From: LMUY01 sp965276785
GTDB taxonomy: Bacteria; Pseudomonadota; Alphaproteobacteria; Acetobacterales; Acetobacteraceae
Reading direction: 5' to 3'
Assembly (NCBI GenBank): GCA_965276785.1
Contig: OZ255629.1
Coordinates: 372,001 to 436,000, forward strand
DNA: 64,000 nt
Every line of letters starts with the position of its first letter. Position 1 is the first letter of the stretch. Positions 51,187 to 60,038 of this stretch are shown one piece after another. The notes under the pieces were generated by a model. The model did no database searches. It was not told the DNA's origin and worked only from the letters and a program-made list of their open reading frames with translations. The translations under genes were made by a program, and so were the position numbers.

Positions 51187-52350
51187 ATGGCGCCCATGAT
51201 TGCCCTGCCGCGGTTCCTCCGTTTCGGCGCTGGGGTCTCTGCGACGCTGGGCGAGCTGCTCGTCTCGTTGGGCTTATCGAAGCCGTTGATCGTCACCGAC
51301 GGCTTCTTGTCCAAGCAGGACGGTTTGGGTTCCTTGCTGCAGTCGCTCTCACGCGCGGGGATTGCGGGCGCCAGGGTGTTCTCCGACTGCGTCTCGGACC
51401 CGACGGACGCCTCGGTGGCGCAGGGTATCGCCTTCCTGCGCGAAGGTTTGCATGACTGCGTGGTGGGCTTCGGCGGCGGCAGCCCGCTCGACACGGCCAA
51501 GGCGATTGCGGTGTTCGCCGGCCTGCCCGGGGCGATCCGCGAGTATCGGGCACCGCATAGCCAGGATGCGGGCGGCTTGCCCATCATCGCCGTGCCGACC
51601 ACGGCCGGAACGGGGTCGGAGGCGACGCGGTTCACCATCATCACCGATCAGGCGTCAAATGAGAAGCTGCTCTGCGCCGGCTTGGCCTATCTGCCGATTG
51701 CGGCCCTGGTCGACTTCGAACTCACGCTTAGCATGCCGGCGCGGCTGACTGCGGATACTGGCATCGACGCGTTGACCCACGCCATCGAAGCCTATGTCAG
51801 CCGCAGGGCTAACCCGTTCTCGGACACGTTCGCGCTACGCGCCATGTCGGAGATTGCACCCAACATCCGCATGGCGGTGCGCGAGCCAGGCCACGTTGCC
51901 GCGCGCGAGGCGATGATGTTCGGCGCCACGCTGGCCGGCATCGCCTTCTCCAACGCATCCGTGGCACTGGTCCATGGCATGAGCCGGCCGGTCGGCGCGT
52001 TCTTCCATGTGCCGCATGGGCTGTCGAACGCGATGCTGCTGCCGGCCGTCACCGCCTACTCCGCGGCCGGCGCGATGGACCGGTATGCCGCGTGTGCCCG
52101 GGCCATGGGCATTGCGCCTGCCGAGGAGGGCAATCAAGCGGCGGTCGCGCGCCTGCTAGCGGAACTCGCGGCGCTGAACGCCGATCTCGACGTGCCCTCG
52201 CCTGAGCGGTTCGGCATCGCGCGGGCCGAGTGGGAGCGAGTGCTGGACGTGATGGCGGAGCAGGCGCTGGCCTCGGGCTCGCCCGCCAACAACCCCGTCG
52301 TTCCGAGCGCTGCCGAGATCCGCGCGCTGTACCTGCAAACCTATGGATGA
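51187..52350 (+). CDS. Iron-containing alcohol dehydrogenase
   Basis: This encodes 387 residues. Family III ADH features: GFGGGSPLDTAKAIAVFAG (nucleotide binding), PTTAGTGSEATRF, and the metal site with DTGIDALTHAIEAYVS and HGMSRPVGAFFHVPHGLSNAMLLP. The length is typical. The substrate is unknown (alcohols, hydroxy acids or maleylacetate-like compounds). It follows the kinase gene by 63 bases and is convergent with the thiolase gene. Confidence 0.92.
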   Translation: MAPMIALPRFLRFGAGVSATLGELLVSLGLSKPLIVTDGFLSKQDGLGSLLQSLSRAGIAGARVFSDCVSDPTDASVAQGIAFLREGLHDCVVGFGGGSPLDTAKAIAVFAGLPGAIREYRAPHSQDAGGLPIIAVPTTAGTGSEATRFTIITDQASNEKLLCAGLAYLPIAALVDFELTLSMPARLTADTGIDALTHAIEAYVSRRANPFSDTFALRAMSEIAPNIRMAVREPGHVAAREAMMFGATLAGIAFSNASVALVHGMSRPVGAFFHVPHGLSNAMLLPAVTAYSAAGAMDRYAACARAMGIAPAEEGNQAAVARLLAELAALNADLDVPSPERFGIARAEWERVLDVMAEQALASGSPANNPVVPSAAEIRALYLQTYG

Positions 52351-52363
52351 GACAAGGCTGGCG

Positions 52364-53530
52364 CTACAGCTTCACCGGCTCCAGAATGGAAACGCAGTTC
52401 GCCACCGCGCCGCCGCCCATGTTGAAGCAGAGCCCGAGCGAAGGTGAGCCGGCGAGCTGCATGTCGCCAGCCTCGCCAGCCAACTGCCGGGCCATAATCG
52501 CGTGCATCGACACGCCCGTGGCGCCGACGGGGTGGCCTTTGGCCTTGAGGCCGCCAGAGAGATTGATCGGCAGCTTGCCACCGCGCTCGGTCTGCCGCTC
52601 CGCCACCAGGGCGGGCGCTTGACCCGGCGCGGCGAGCCCCATCGCTTCCATCGTCAGCAGCTCGGCGATGGTGAAGCAATCGTGCACTTCGGCGAGATCG
52701 ATGTCGTCGATGCCGACGCCGGCCTGCTTGTAGGCGCGCTGGAACGCCTCGCGCGGGCCCTCAAAGCTGGCGAGCGGCTTGGCGGAGAGCGGCAACACGT
52801 CGCTGACGTGGCTCACGGCACGGAAGCCGATCGCACGCTTGAAGTCGCCGACCATGTCCCGGTCTGCCAGGATGATGGCGGCCGCGCCGTCGGTGACAAG
52901 TGAGCAGTCGCTTAGCTTCAGCGGGTCGGCAATCATCGGATTGCGGTTGGACACTGTGCGGCAGAACTCGAGATCAAGCGGGCGGTGCATCTGTGCCAAA
53001 GGATTGCGCATCGCGTTGGCGTGGTTCTTCACGGCGATCTGCGCCATGGCCTCGGCCGGGTCGGTAAACTCCTGTTTATAGGCCTGGGCGAAGCGGGCGA
53101 AGATTTGCGGGAAGGAGAAGTCGGCCTCCTCCTTCTGGTAACTGGCGCGGCCGAGCGACTCGGTGACGCCAGCGGTATCGCGGGCGGTCATTTTCTCTGC
53201 ACCGACCACCAGGGCGACGCGGATGCGGCCGCTGTTGATCGCGTCAATGGCTGCATACACGGCGGTCGCGCCGGACGCGCAGGCGTTCTCGCAGCGTACG
53301 GCTGGCTTAAAGCGCAAGGCCGGGTCGATGTGCAGGATCATGGATGAGCAGAAGCTGTCCGGCACCAAGCCGGCATTGAAATGGCCGAGCCAGACCGCGT
53401 CGATCGCCTCCGCGGATAGGCCGGCATCGGCGATGGCGGCGCGGCCCGCCTCCGCGATCAGGTCCTCCAGGCTGCGGTCTTCGAACTTACCGAACGGGGT
53501 ATGGCCCCAACCGACGATGACTGCGCTCAT
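52364..53530 (-). CDS. Thiolase family acetyl-CoA acetyltransferase
   Basis: This encodes 388 residues from ATG 53530 (MSAVIVGWGHTPFGKF); the longer frame upstream is antisense-like filler. Active-site Cys84 is in CENACASGA, with EVHDCFTIAELL and the GGLKAKGHPVGATGV motif near the end. The sequence is of the SCP2-like thiolase group, often acting on acetoacetyl-CoA or branched acyl-CoA. It lies 13 bases from the convergent iron alcohol dehydrogenase. Confidence 0.92.
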   Translation of the reverse strand: MSAVIVGWGHTPFGKFEDRSLEDLIAEAGRAAIADAGLSAEAIDAVWLGHFNAGLVPDSFCSSMILHIDPALRFKPAVRCENACASGATAVYAAIDAINSGRIRVALVVGAEKMTARDTAGVTESLGRASYQKEEADFSFPQIFARFAQAYKQEFTDPAEAMAQIAVKNHANAMRNPLAQMHRPLDLEFCRTVSNRNPMIADPLKLSDCSLVTDGAAAIILADRDMVGDFKRAIGFRAVSHVSDVLPLSAKPLASFEGPREAFQRAYKQAGVGIDDIDLAEVHDCFTIAELLTMEAMGLAAPGQAPALVAERQTERGGKLPINLSGGLKAKGHPVGATGVSMHAIMARQLAGEAGDMQLAGSPSLGLCFNMGGGAVANCVSILEPVKL

Positions 53531-53600
53531 TCCTGGTCCCCCATAATGCCGTCCGGCCGCAGCCTGACGTGGGCGTTGCAGGAGCGATATTTCAAGCATG

Positions 53601-55616
53601 CTAGCGCGGAAAGGTGGTGGGCCTCGGGTTGAAGTCGGCCGGCACGGCGTTGCGGTAGCCCTGGCGGGCGTCCTCGGGCGTGATGCCGAGCTTGGCGCAG
53701 CCCTTGTCGCCATAAGGCGGCACAGTGGCGACGTCGATGTCGGCGATTTCGGCGAAACTGGACGGGATTGGCGGCGCTGCCCCGGTGAGACGCGCCGGGT
53801 CGAAGCCGGAGAGCAGGTCCCCCGTGCCCGGCGTGAGGTCGTCGTGCGGGCCGAGATTGGTCTGCTTGATGCCGCTCTGGCTGGCAAAAGCGGGGCTTTG
53901 CCCGGCCATGCGCGCCTGCAACTCGTCGGGCAGGTCGGCCAAAGGCGGCAGGTTGTAAATCTCGTTGATCAGCCGGATCACGGAGGCGTGGTCGCCCTCC
54001 TCGTGCGAGGTGGCGTGGGAGCGGGCATAGGGTGAGATCAAGGTCAGCGGGATGCGCGGGCCGCGGGACAGCGGCAGGCCGGCCGGGTCGAACGAGAGGA
54101 TGCGTGGCGGCACATGGTCGTAATCGCCCTCGCTCTCGTCGTAGGTGATGACGATGGCGCTCTGGTCCCAATACGGGCTGCGAGCGATGGCGTTGACCTC
54201 GCGCGCCACTAGCGCCTCGGAGAGGTGCGAGTCGGAATAGCCGGGGTGGTCGTCGTCGCCGAGGAACTGCGCCTCCACGCGGGCCGCCTCCGGGTTGCCG
54301 GGATAAGCACGCGTGTTGAGCGCGGGCAGCAGGCCGGCAATATTGGTATAGCCGCCGCGGACGAAGATGACGCCGCCGCCCGGCGGCATGCTTTGCGCCT
54401 GCAGGTCGGCAAAGAAGTCGCCCAAGCCCTTGAGGTTTTGGTTCAGCTCAGGGTTGTTGGCGATGTAGCCGAAGTATTGAGCGCCGTTGTGGTGGCCGAT
54501 GTAGCTGGCGTGGGAGGCGAGCGCCGAGCTGTCGGTCGGTTCGTGGTCGTAGCCTTCCTCATACCACCGCCACTGCACCTGGGGGCGGTGCAGCTTGCCG
54601 ATGGCGGGCACGTCCTGCGACACGTCGGCCAGGTCGGGGCCCGGGGCGGCATCGGCTTCGGCGATGGTGCTCAGGTCCTTGCCGCTGAGGGTGAGCGGCA
54701 GGCTGGCGAAGGTGAGGTTCGGGGCGGTGTTGGCGCCGGCTTTGCCGCTGCTCTCGCGCTTGGTGTTGGCCGGCTGGCGCAGCTTGCTGTCGGCGGCAGT
54801 CGTGTCGAGGGTGGAGCCCCAAAACGGGATCGGGTCGGCGGTGACGGGAATGCTGGTGCCGATTTTGTCCGGGTGCTTGACCCATTGGGTCTCGCCCGAC
54901 TGGCCGGCGATCATGGCGATGGCATTCGGAGTGGAGGGGCCGATGGTGGTCTGGAAGATGTTGTCGAACAGGGTGAACCGGGCGGCGTAGTTCCACAGGA
55001 AGGGGATGGTGTCGCAATCCGCATAGGCCATCGCGAGTTCGCCGTATTGCTTGGCCGGCAGAGTGGGCAATCGGGCGCCGGCGGGCGTATATTTGGCCTC
55101 TTCCACCAGGGCGAACTTGTCCATCAGCGGCGTGCCGGTGCCGCCGGGCAGGTCCATCTTGGCGGCCATGCGGGTGTGGCCGTGGTCGATGTCGTCCAGG
55201 TCGGCGGCGAATTGGGCGGGGCCGATCAGGAACGGGCTGATGCTGCCGGTGCTGCCGTCCAGGTTGGTGATGGGTTGGACAAAGCCGGGAGTGTCGGCCG
55301 GGGAGCGTGGCTGCTGACCGTCGGAAAACAGGCCGTTGGCGCCTGGAAAGCTGCCGTAATAGTGATCGAACGACTCGTTTTCCTGGAACAGCACGAACAC
55401 GTAGCGGACATGCTGGCGCAGGGCTGCGAGCAGGCGGGCGGGCGGCATCGCCGGGTCGGCCGCCGGGTCGCGCAGGTAGGTGGCGTAGGCGGGGTCTTCG
55501 CCTTGGGTGGGTTGGCTTATCACCAGCGGGGCGGGCGGGGTCTGCGCGGCCAGGCGAACCGGCAGGCTAGCGGCGATTGCCACGGTGAAGCAGGTCGGCA
55601 GCAGGGCGCGGCGCAT
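53601..55616 (-). CDS. Secreted phosphoesterase of the phospholipase C/acid phosphatase family
   Basis: This encodes 671 residues from ATG 55616, chosen for its GGAGG ribosome site six bases upstream and a signal peptide (RRALLPTCFTVAIAASLPVRLAAQ). The PF04185 signature is present: VRYVFVLFQENESFDHYYGSFPGANGLF, IDHGHTRMAAKMDLPGG, and ITYDESEGDYDHVPP later. No twin-arginine motif is seen. It probably hydrolyses phosphate esters or phospholipids in the periplasm. It is preceded by 152 gene-free bases and followed by 70 before the thiolase gene. Confidence 0.9.
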   Translation of the reverse strand: MRRALLPTCFTVAIAASLPVRLAAQTPPAPLVISQPTQGEDPAYATYLRDPAADPAMPPARLLAALRQHVRYVFVLFQENESFDHYYGSFPGANGLFSDGQQPRSPADTPGFVQPITNLDGSTGSISPFLIGPAQFAADLDDIDHGHTRMAAKMDLPGGTGTPLMDKFALVEEAKYTPAGARLPTLPAKQYGELAMAYADCDTIPFLWNYAARFTLFDNIFQTTIGPSTPNAIAMIAGQSGETQWVKHPDKIGTSIPVTADPIPFWGSTLDTTAADSKLRQPANTKRESSGKAGANTAPNLTFASLPLTLSGKDLSTIAEADAAPGPDLADVSQDVPAIGKLHRPQVQWRWYEEGYDHEPTDSSALASHASYIGHHNGAQYFGYIANNPELNQNLKGLGDFFADLQAQSMPPGGGVIFVRGGYTNIAGLLPALNTRAYPGNPEAARVEAQFLGDDDHPGYSDSHLSEALVAREVNAIARSPYWDQSAIVITYDESEGDYDHVPPRILSFDPAGLPLSRGPRIPLTLISPYARSHATSHEEGDHASVIRLINEIYNLPPLADLPDELQARMAGQSPAFASQSGIKQTNLGPHDDLTPGTGDLLSGFDPARLTGAAPPIPSSFAEIADIDVATVPPYGDKGCAKLGITPEDARQGYRNAVPADFNPRPTTFPR

Positions 55617-55768
55617 AAAACCTCCGGGTTGGGTTATGCGGCAGTCGCGGGGTTTTGCAAGGAAGACTGCATGACCATCGTGTTGCAGCGCGTTCGGCAC
55701 GGGCCGCCACGCGGTCTGGCTGCGAACAGCAGTCCACCTTGCGTTTCTGAGCGAACTCCTGGGTTCTG

Positions 55769-56998
55769 CTATCGGTCCGTCAGGCGCAGTTCGATACGCC
55801 GGTTCTTCGCGAATGCTTCCGGCGTGTCGGCGTTGTCGAGCGGCTGATATTCGGCAAATCCCGTTGCCGCCAGGTGCTGGGCAGGGACGCCCTCGGCGAT
55901 AAGGAGCTTGACCACATTGATCGCCCGCTGCGAGGACAGCTCCCAATTGGAGACGAACTGGCCGCCTCTGGTGGTCGGGTTGCGGTCGGCATGCCCGTCC
56001 ACGCGCAGAATCCAGGGTTGATCCGCCGGTATTTCGGTGGCGATTTGCTTGATGGTCGCGGCAAGCGTGCGCATTTCGTCCTGCCCGGCCGGCGTGAGAT
56101 CGGCGCTACCGGTCGGGAACAGAACTTCCGACTGAAACACGAACCGATCGCCGACCGTACGCACGCCCGGCCGGTTGGCAAGCAAGTCCCGCAGCCGAGC
56201 GAAGAAGTCGCTGCGGTAACGCTGCAGTTCCTCGACTTTGGCCGCGAGCGCGGTGTTGAGGCGGGACCCCAGGTTGGTAATCTGGGCATCTTTGTCACGG
56301 GCCGACTGTTCCGACAGGTTCAGCGCCGCGGACACTTGCGCCAGTTGCAGGCGGAGCTGCTCCACCTGCCGGGTCATCAGCGCCAATTGTGCCTGAGCCG
56401 TGTTGGACAAGGTCTGCTGATCGGCCATCGTCTTGGCCAGCTTGTCCTGCGTCTCGGCCAGTTGCTGGCGCGCCTGCGAGAGCTGCGTCGCGGTAATGCC
56501 TGCGGACTGCATCGCCGTATCGGCCTTGCCGGTGGTATCGGCAAGCTGTTGTTGCAGCTGCTTGGTTCGCGCTTCGGACGACTGCGCTTGCAGTGTGTTG
56601 TCGGCCAGTTCTGCCGCCAAGCGGTCCCGTTCGCTTTGCAGAGCACTTTGCCGGGCGCCGTTGTCGGCCAACGCCGCTTGCAGCGAGCCAAGCTGGGCTT
56701 GCAACTGGTCGCGTGCGCCGGTTGCCGCCTGCAGGTCGTGCGTCAGCCCTGCGACCGAGGCCTGCAGTTGCGTATTGTGGCCTTTCTCCAGCGACAGCAT
56801 GTCCGTCAGCTCGGCCATTTGCCGGTTGAGCTGGTCTAGCGCGCGGTCCTTGCCGGAGAGCGACACCGATAAGAACGCCTGCGCCAGCACAAACACCAGC
56901 AAAACGAAGATGATCACCATCAGCAAGGTGGACAGGGCGTCCACGTAGCCGGGCCAGGGGTTGAGCGCCTCGGTGCCGCCGCGTCGGCGCAGGCTCAT
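55769..56998 (-). CDS. MotB-like stator protein with long coiled coil and OmpA-like peptidoglycan-binding domain
   Basis: This encodes 409 residues. One membrane helix (about 18-45) starts GYVDALSTLLMVIIFVLLVF; Asp20 aligns with the proton-carrying Asp of MotB (F-A-D-L-M-T-L-L). A long coiled coil follows (about 50-240, Gln/Leu/Ala-rich). The OmpA-like domain at the end (WILRVDGHADRNPTTRGGQ, NWELSSQRAINVVKLL, KNRRIELRL) should bind peptidoglycan. It overlaps the MotA-like gene by four bases (ATGA). No flagellar genes are nearby, so this is probably a non-flagellar proton-driven complex. Confidence 0.82.
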   Translation of the reverse strand: MSLRRRGGTEALNPWPGYVDALSTLLMVIIFVLLVFVLAQAFLSVSLSGKDRALDQLNRQMAELTDMLSLEKGHNTQLQASVAGLTHDLQAATGARDQLQAQLGSLQAALADNGARQSALQSERDRLAAELADNTLQAQSSEARTKQLQQQLADTTGKADTAMQSAGITATQLSQARQQLAETQDKLAKTMADQQTLSNTAQAQLALMTRQVEQLRLQLAQVSAALNLSEQSARDKDAQITNLGSRLNTALAAKVEELQRYRSDFFARLRDLLANRPGVRTVGDRFVFQSEVLFPTGSADLTPAGQDEMRTLAATIKQIATEIPADQPWILRVDGHADRNPTTRGGQFVSNWELSSQRAINVVKLLIAEGVPAQHLAATGFAEYQPLDNADTPEAFAKNRRIELRLTDR

Positions 56999-58137
56999 TG
57001 CGGCTGCCCGGCCAGGCCCGCGATGGTACGGGTCAGGACACGGATGTCGCTGCGCAGTTCCGATGTCGCTTGAACCCGGCCTTGCTCAAGCTCGTGCGCC
57101 AGCCGCCCGAGCGTCGTTTCGATTGAGCGAAGATGGCCGCGGACAGCGTCTTCGCCGCCGCGCTCGCCGAGGCGCTGCAAAGCGGGGCCGAGCGAGGCCT
57201 GCGTCTCGGCGATGCGCAGCATGAGTTGCTGATTGGCTCGCAGCGAATCCGACAGCGCCCCGACCCGGTCTGCCAGCGCCATGGTGGCTTGATTGGCCTG
57301 AGCCCGCCCGTCTTCGCCTCGCGCCAAGGTGCGATGAAGATTTTCCATGTTTTCCGCGGTCTGCTCCAGCAAAGCCTGCACGTAGAGCGGGACCGATCCC
57401 TCCCCCTCGGCGCCGAGCACGCCGGATGAGAGCCGGGTGAGGCCTGCCAGCCACTCCTCCAACTCGTTGAAGAAGCGGTTCTGCGCTTGCCCGGCGGTCA
57501 AGTCGAGAAAGCCGAGCACCAAGGCGCTGGCCAGGCCGAGCATCGAGGCGGAAAACGCGGTGCCCATGCCTTGCAGCGGTTTGGCCAAGCCTGCCTTCAA
57601 TTGGTCGAACAGCGAGTTGATGTCGCCCGAGCCGACCGACATGCCGTTGATTACGCTGGCGACGGCGCCGACCGTGAGCAGCAAACCCCAGAATGTGCCA
57701 AGCAAACCGAGGAAGATCAGCAGCCCCGTCATGTAGCGGGAGAGTTCGCGGCTTTCATCAAGCCGGCTGGCCAAGCTATCGAGTAACGAGCGCATTGTCG
57801 GCGCCGACAAGGTGAAACGCTCCTGCCCATCGGTGCCTTTGAGCGGCCGGGATGACAGCATTGAGGCCATCGGCGCCAATAGGATCGGCGACGGCAAGGC
57901 GGCCAGTCGCGCGCGAGACTGCTGGAACGTCTCCACCCAGCGCACTTCCGGCGCCAGCCGGACCACTTGACGGATGTTCCAGGCCACCCCGAGCAGGGCG
58001 ACCAGGGTAATGAGCGCGTTGAGCAAGGGGTTGGTTTCGAAGGCTACCAGCAAGGCCCGGTACAGGAACGCCGCGACGACCAGCACGGCGGCGAGGAAGA
58101 CCACCATGCGGAGCAGATAGGTCGCGGGCCGGGTCAT
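56995..58137 (-). CDS. MotA/TolQ/ExbB-type proton channel protein
   Basis: This encodes 380 residues. Two N-terminal helices (about 9-30 and 38-57), then the MotA/TolQ core: YMTGLLIFLGLLGTFWGLLLTVGAV and LQGMGTAFSASMLGLASALVLGFLDL. A long cytoplasmic C-terminal helical tail follows (about 225-380, Gln/Leu/Arg-rich). The core is the part that surrounds the MotB-like helix. It is downstream of the OmpA-like gene by five bases and overlaps the MotB-like gene. Automatic annotation often calls such proteins flagellar MotA; context here argues against flagella. Confidence 0.82.
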   Translation of the reverse strand: MTRPATYLLRMVVFLAAVLVVAAFLYRALLVAFETNPLLNALITLVALLGVAWNIRQVVRLAPEVRWVETFQQSRARLAALPSPILLAPMASMLSSRPLKGTDGQERFTLSAPTMRSLLDSLASRLDESRELSRYMTGLLIFLGLLGTFWGLLLTVGAVASVINGMSVGSGDINSLFDQLKAGLAKPLQGMGTAFSASMLGLASALVLGFLDLTAGQAQNRFFNELEEWLAGLTRLSSGVLGAEGEGSVPLYVQALLEQTAENMENLHRTLARGEDGRAQANQATMALADRVGALSDSLRANQQLMLRIAETQASLGPALQRLGERGGEDAVRGHLRSIETTLGRLAHELEQGRVQATSELRSDIRVLTRTIAGLAGQPQ

Positions 58138-58142
58138 GTGCG

Positions 58143-58967
58143 CTATGGGGCTTTCGCAGCCGGGCCTTGGGCGCCCGTGGAGACGACGGCGTCCACCCGG
58201 TCGGGCGGGTCGGCGGCCGGGCTGGCGGGTCCGGCGGCGGTCGGCGGCTGGACCCGGGGGTAAATCCGCGTGGACGCGACGCCGTCCGAGATGAGCACCG
58301 CGCGCACCGCCAAGGCGCGGGACAGCGCAAGCCGCCGCGGCGTCGAGGGATCGTCGGACGGGCCGGACGAGTATGAGTAGAGCGTGACGTCACTCGTGGC
58401 CTGCGCTTGCATCTGGCGGGCAAGCGACAGCAGCGCATCGACGATGGTTTGGTTGAGATCGGAGGAGCCGCTGCCGAAGATGACCCGCAGGCCGTCCTTC
58501 ACTGCGTCCGCTTGTCCCACGGCTCCTGCGACGACGGGGACGGGCGGCGGGGCGCTGGCGGGGTGAGGCGAGGCCTGCGGAGTCGGCGCGAGGGTGGCTT
58601 GCGCCGGTGGTGCCGGCGCCACGGCAGGAGGGATCGCCGGGGCAGGTGCTGCGGGCGGCCGGGCCGGCGTGGCGGGGGCGGGCTTGCCCTTCGGGCTGGC
58701 AGCCGCCGCTGTTGCGTGACTCTGCTGACGGTGCGCCGGCGCGCGATGGGCGGGATGTTTCGCAGGCGGCTTGACGGCCTCGTTCGGCGACGCCGGGAGC
58801 TGGGAGAGCGCATCCGGGTTCATGCTGACTTGCGCCCGGCTCGCGGGTGTGGCTGCGAGGGAGCCGATCACGATCGCGGCGAGGCAGGCTTGGAGGCGCC
58901 GCGCCGGACGTGCCCGGCTGTTCGGCCGCGTTCTTGCACCCCATGGCCAGGCGATGGAAAGATACAT
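58143..58967 (-). CDS. Proline/alanine-rich exported protein with OmpA-like C-terminal domain
   Basis: This encodes 274 residues from ATG 58967. A basic N-terminus and hydrophobic stretch (LQACLAAIVIGSLAATPASRA) form a signal peptide or anchor. Residues about 60-155 are a Pro/Ala spacer able to span part of the periplasm. The end (LRVIFGSGSSDLNQTIVDALLSLARQM, SRALAVRAVLISDGVASTRIYPRV) has the strand-helix pattern of an OmpA-like domain, though the usual D-x-x-R pair is weak. First gene of the three-gene proton-channel operon. The upstream frame beyond the ATG runs through dispersed repeats and is not coding. Confidence 0.7.
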   Translation of the reverse strand: MYLSIAWPWGARTRPNSRARPARRLQACLAAIVIGSLAATPASRAQVSMNPDALSQLPASPNEAVKPPAKHPAHRAPAHRQQSHATAAAASPKGKPAPATPARPPAAPAPAIPPAVAPAPPAQATLAPTPQASPHPASAPPPVPVVAGAVGQADAVKDGLRVIFGSGSSDLNQTIVDALLSLARQMQAQATSDVTLYSYSSGPSDDPSTPRRLALSRALAVRAVLISDGVASTRIYPRVQPPTAAGPASPAADPPDRVDAVVSTGAQGPAAKAP

Positions 58968-58972
58968 TTGCA

Positions 58973-59004
58973 CGTCATGGCCGGACTTGAGCCGGCCATC
59001 CACG
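58973..59004. repeat. 32-nt palindromic dispersed repeat, copy G
   Basis: The stem is GGCCGG / CCGGCC around ACTTGAG, so the innermost pair is lost compared with copies A and B. It lies six bases upstream of the OmpA-like gene start and is followed by ACGTCCGGA. Confidence 0.85.
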
Positions 59005-59080
59005 ACGTCCGGATGGCGCCGATCCGACGCCTGGAACGCGGAACGGCGCCAGACTGAGTCTACCGTCATCAGCCGGGCCG

Positions 59081-59112
59081 CGTGGATGCCCGGCTCAAGG
59101 CCGGGCATGACG
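59081..59112. repeat. 32-nt palindromic dispersed repeat, copy H (inverted)
   Basis: On the minus strand the stem is GCCCGGC / GCCGGGC around CTTGA. It faces copy G across 76 bases. Confidence 0.85.
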
Positions 59113-59181
59113 ATAACCCCTTGTTCGGCAATGTCTCCGGAACCGGACGGCCCTGCGCAAGATGCTGGTGAGCTCACCGGC

Positions 59182-60021
59182 TCAAGTCGCCCCTGCGGCG
59201 GCAAGGCCCTCGGCAACCACCTCAAGCAGGCGCGGATGCAAGTGCGGGTTGGCCGCGACAACGTTGACGCCGTCCATATTCCAGCGAAGCTCCGCCCCGG
59301 CGGCGTCGGTGACGAAGCCGCCGGCCTCGCGCACAATCAGCGCGCCGGCGGCGATGTCCCACGGCTTGGGGCCGAATTCCCAGTAGCCATCATAGCGCCC
59401 GGCCGCCACCCAGGCGAGATCGAGTGCCGCGGCGCCGAAGCGCCGGATGCCGGCAACCGACGGCATCAGCGCGCCGAGCGTGCGGGCAAACGCCAGCCGC
59501 CGCGGCGGCGGAACCGACGCGAATGGAATGCCGGTAGCGAACAGCGCGTCCTGCAGGTCGCGGCGTGCAGAGACGCGCAGGCGGCGTTCGTTCAGGAAGG
59601 CGCCACTCCCCTTCTCTGCCCAGAACATCTCGTCGTTGACAGGGTTGTAGATGCAGCCGGAGACAATCTCGGAGCCTGTGTCGGTGCGCCGCTCCAGGGC
59701 CACGCTGATGCACCAATGCGGCACGCCATGGAGGTAGTTGCTGGTGCCGTCGAGCGGGTCCACGATCCAGCGCCAGGACCAATTGGGGCTGCCGACCAGG
59801 CCGGCTTCCTCCAACATGAAGGCGTAGCCCGGACGCGCGCGGTCCAACTCGGTGCGCAAGGTCTGCTCGGAGCGGAGGTCAGCCTGGCTGACGAAATCGC
59901 CCGGGCCTTTGATGCTGACTTGCAGTTGCTCGACCTCGGCAAAGTCCCGCACCAGGCGCCGCGCGGCTTTTTGCACCGCGTTCTGCATCACGGTCATGTG
60001 GGAGGACAGTTGAAGGGCCAC
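59182..60021 (-). CDS. suhB: Inositol monophosphatase family protein
   Basis: This encodes 279 residues from a GTG at 60021; an internal ATG at 59997 is the alternative. Metal-binding motifs: Glu in LEEAGLVG, WIVDPLDGTSNYLHGVPHW, and KPWDIAAGALIVREAGGFVTD. The enzyme removes phosphate from inositol phosphate or a related sugar phosphate; SuhB members also bind RNA polymerase. It lies 17 bases after efp on the same strand, an arrangement I associate with this order. Confidence 0.9.
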   Translation of the reverse strand: MALQLSSHMTVMQNAVQKAARRLVRDFAEVEQLQVSIKGPGDFVSQADLRSEQTLRTELDRARPGYAFMLEEAGLVGSPNWSWRWIVDPLDGTSNYLHGVPHWCISVALERRTDTGSEIVSGCIYNPVNDEMFWAEKGSGAFLNERRLRVSARRDLQDALFATGIPFASVPPPRRLAFARTLGALMPSVAGIRRFGAAALDLAWVAAGRYDGYWEFGPKPWDIAAGALIVREAGGFVTDAAGAELRWNMDGVNVVAANPHLHPRLLEVVAEGLAAAGAT

Positions 60022-60038
60022 GGTTCAGCCGCTTGCGA

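Noticed and set aside
55769..58967. Zorya-type phage defence (ZorA/ZorB)
   Set aside because: ZorC, ZorD or ZorE partners are absent, the MotB-like protein has a much longer coiled coil than I expect for ZorB, and the neighbours are housekeeping genes.
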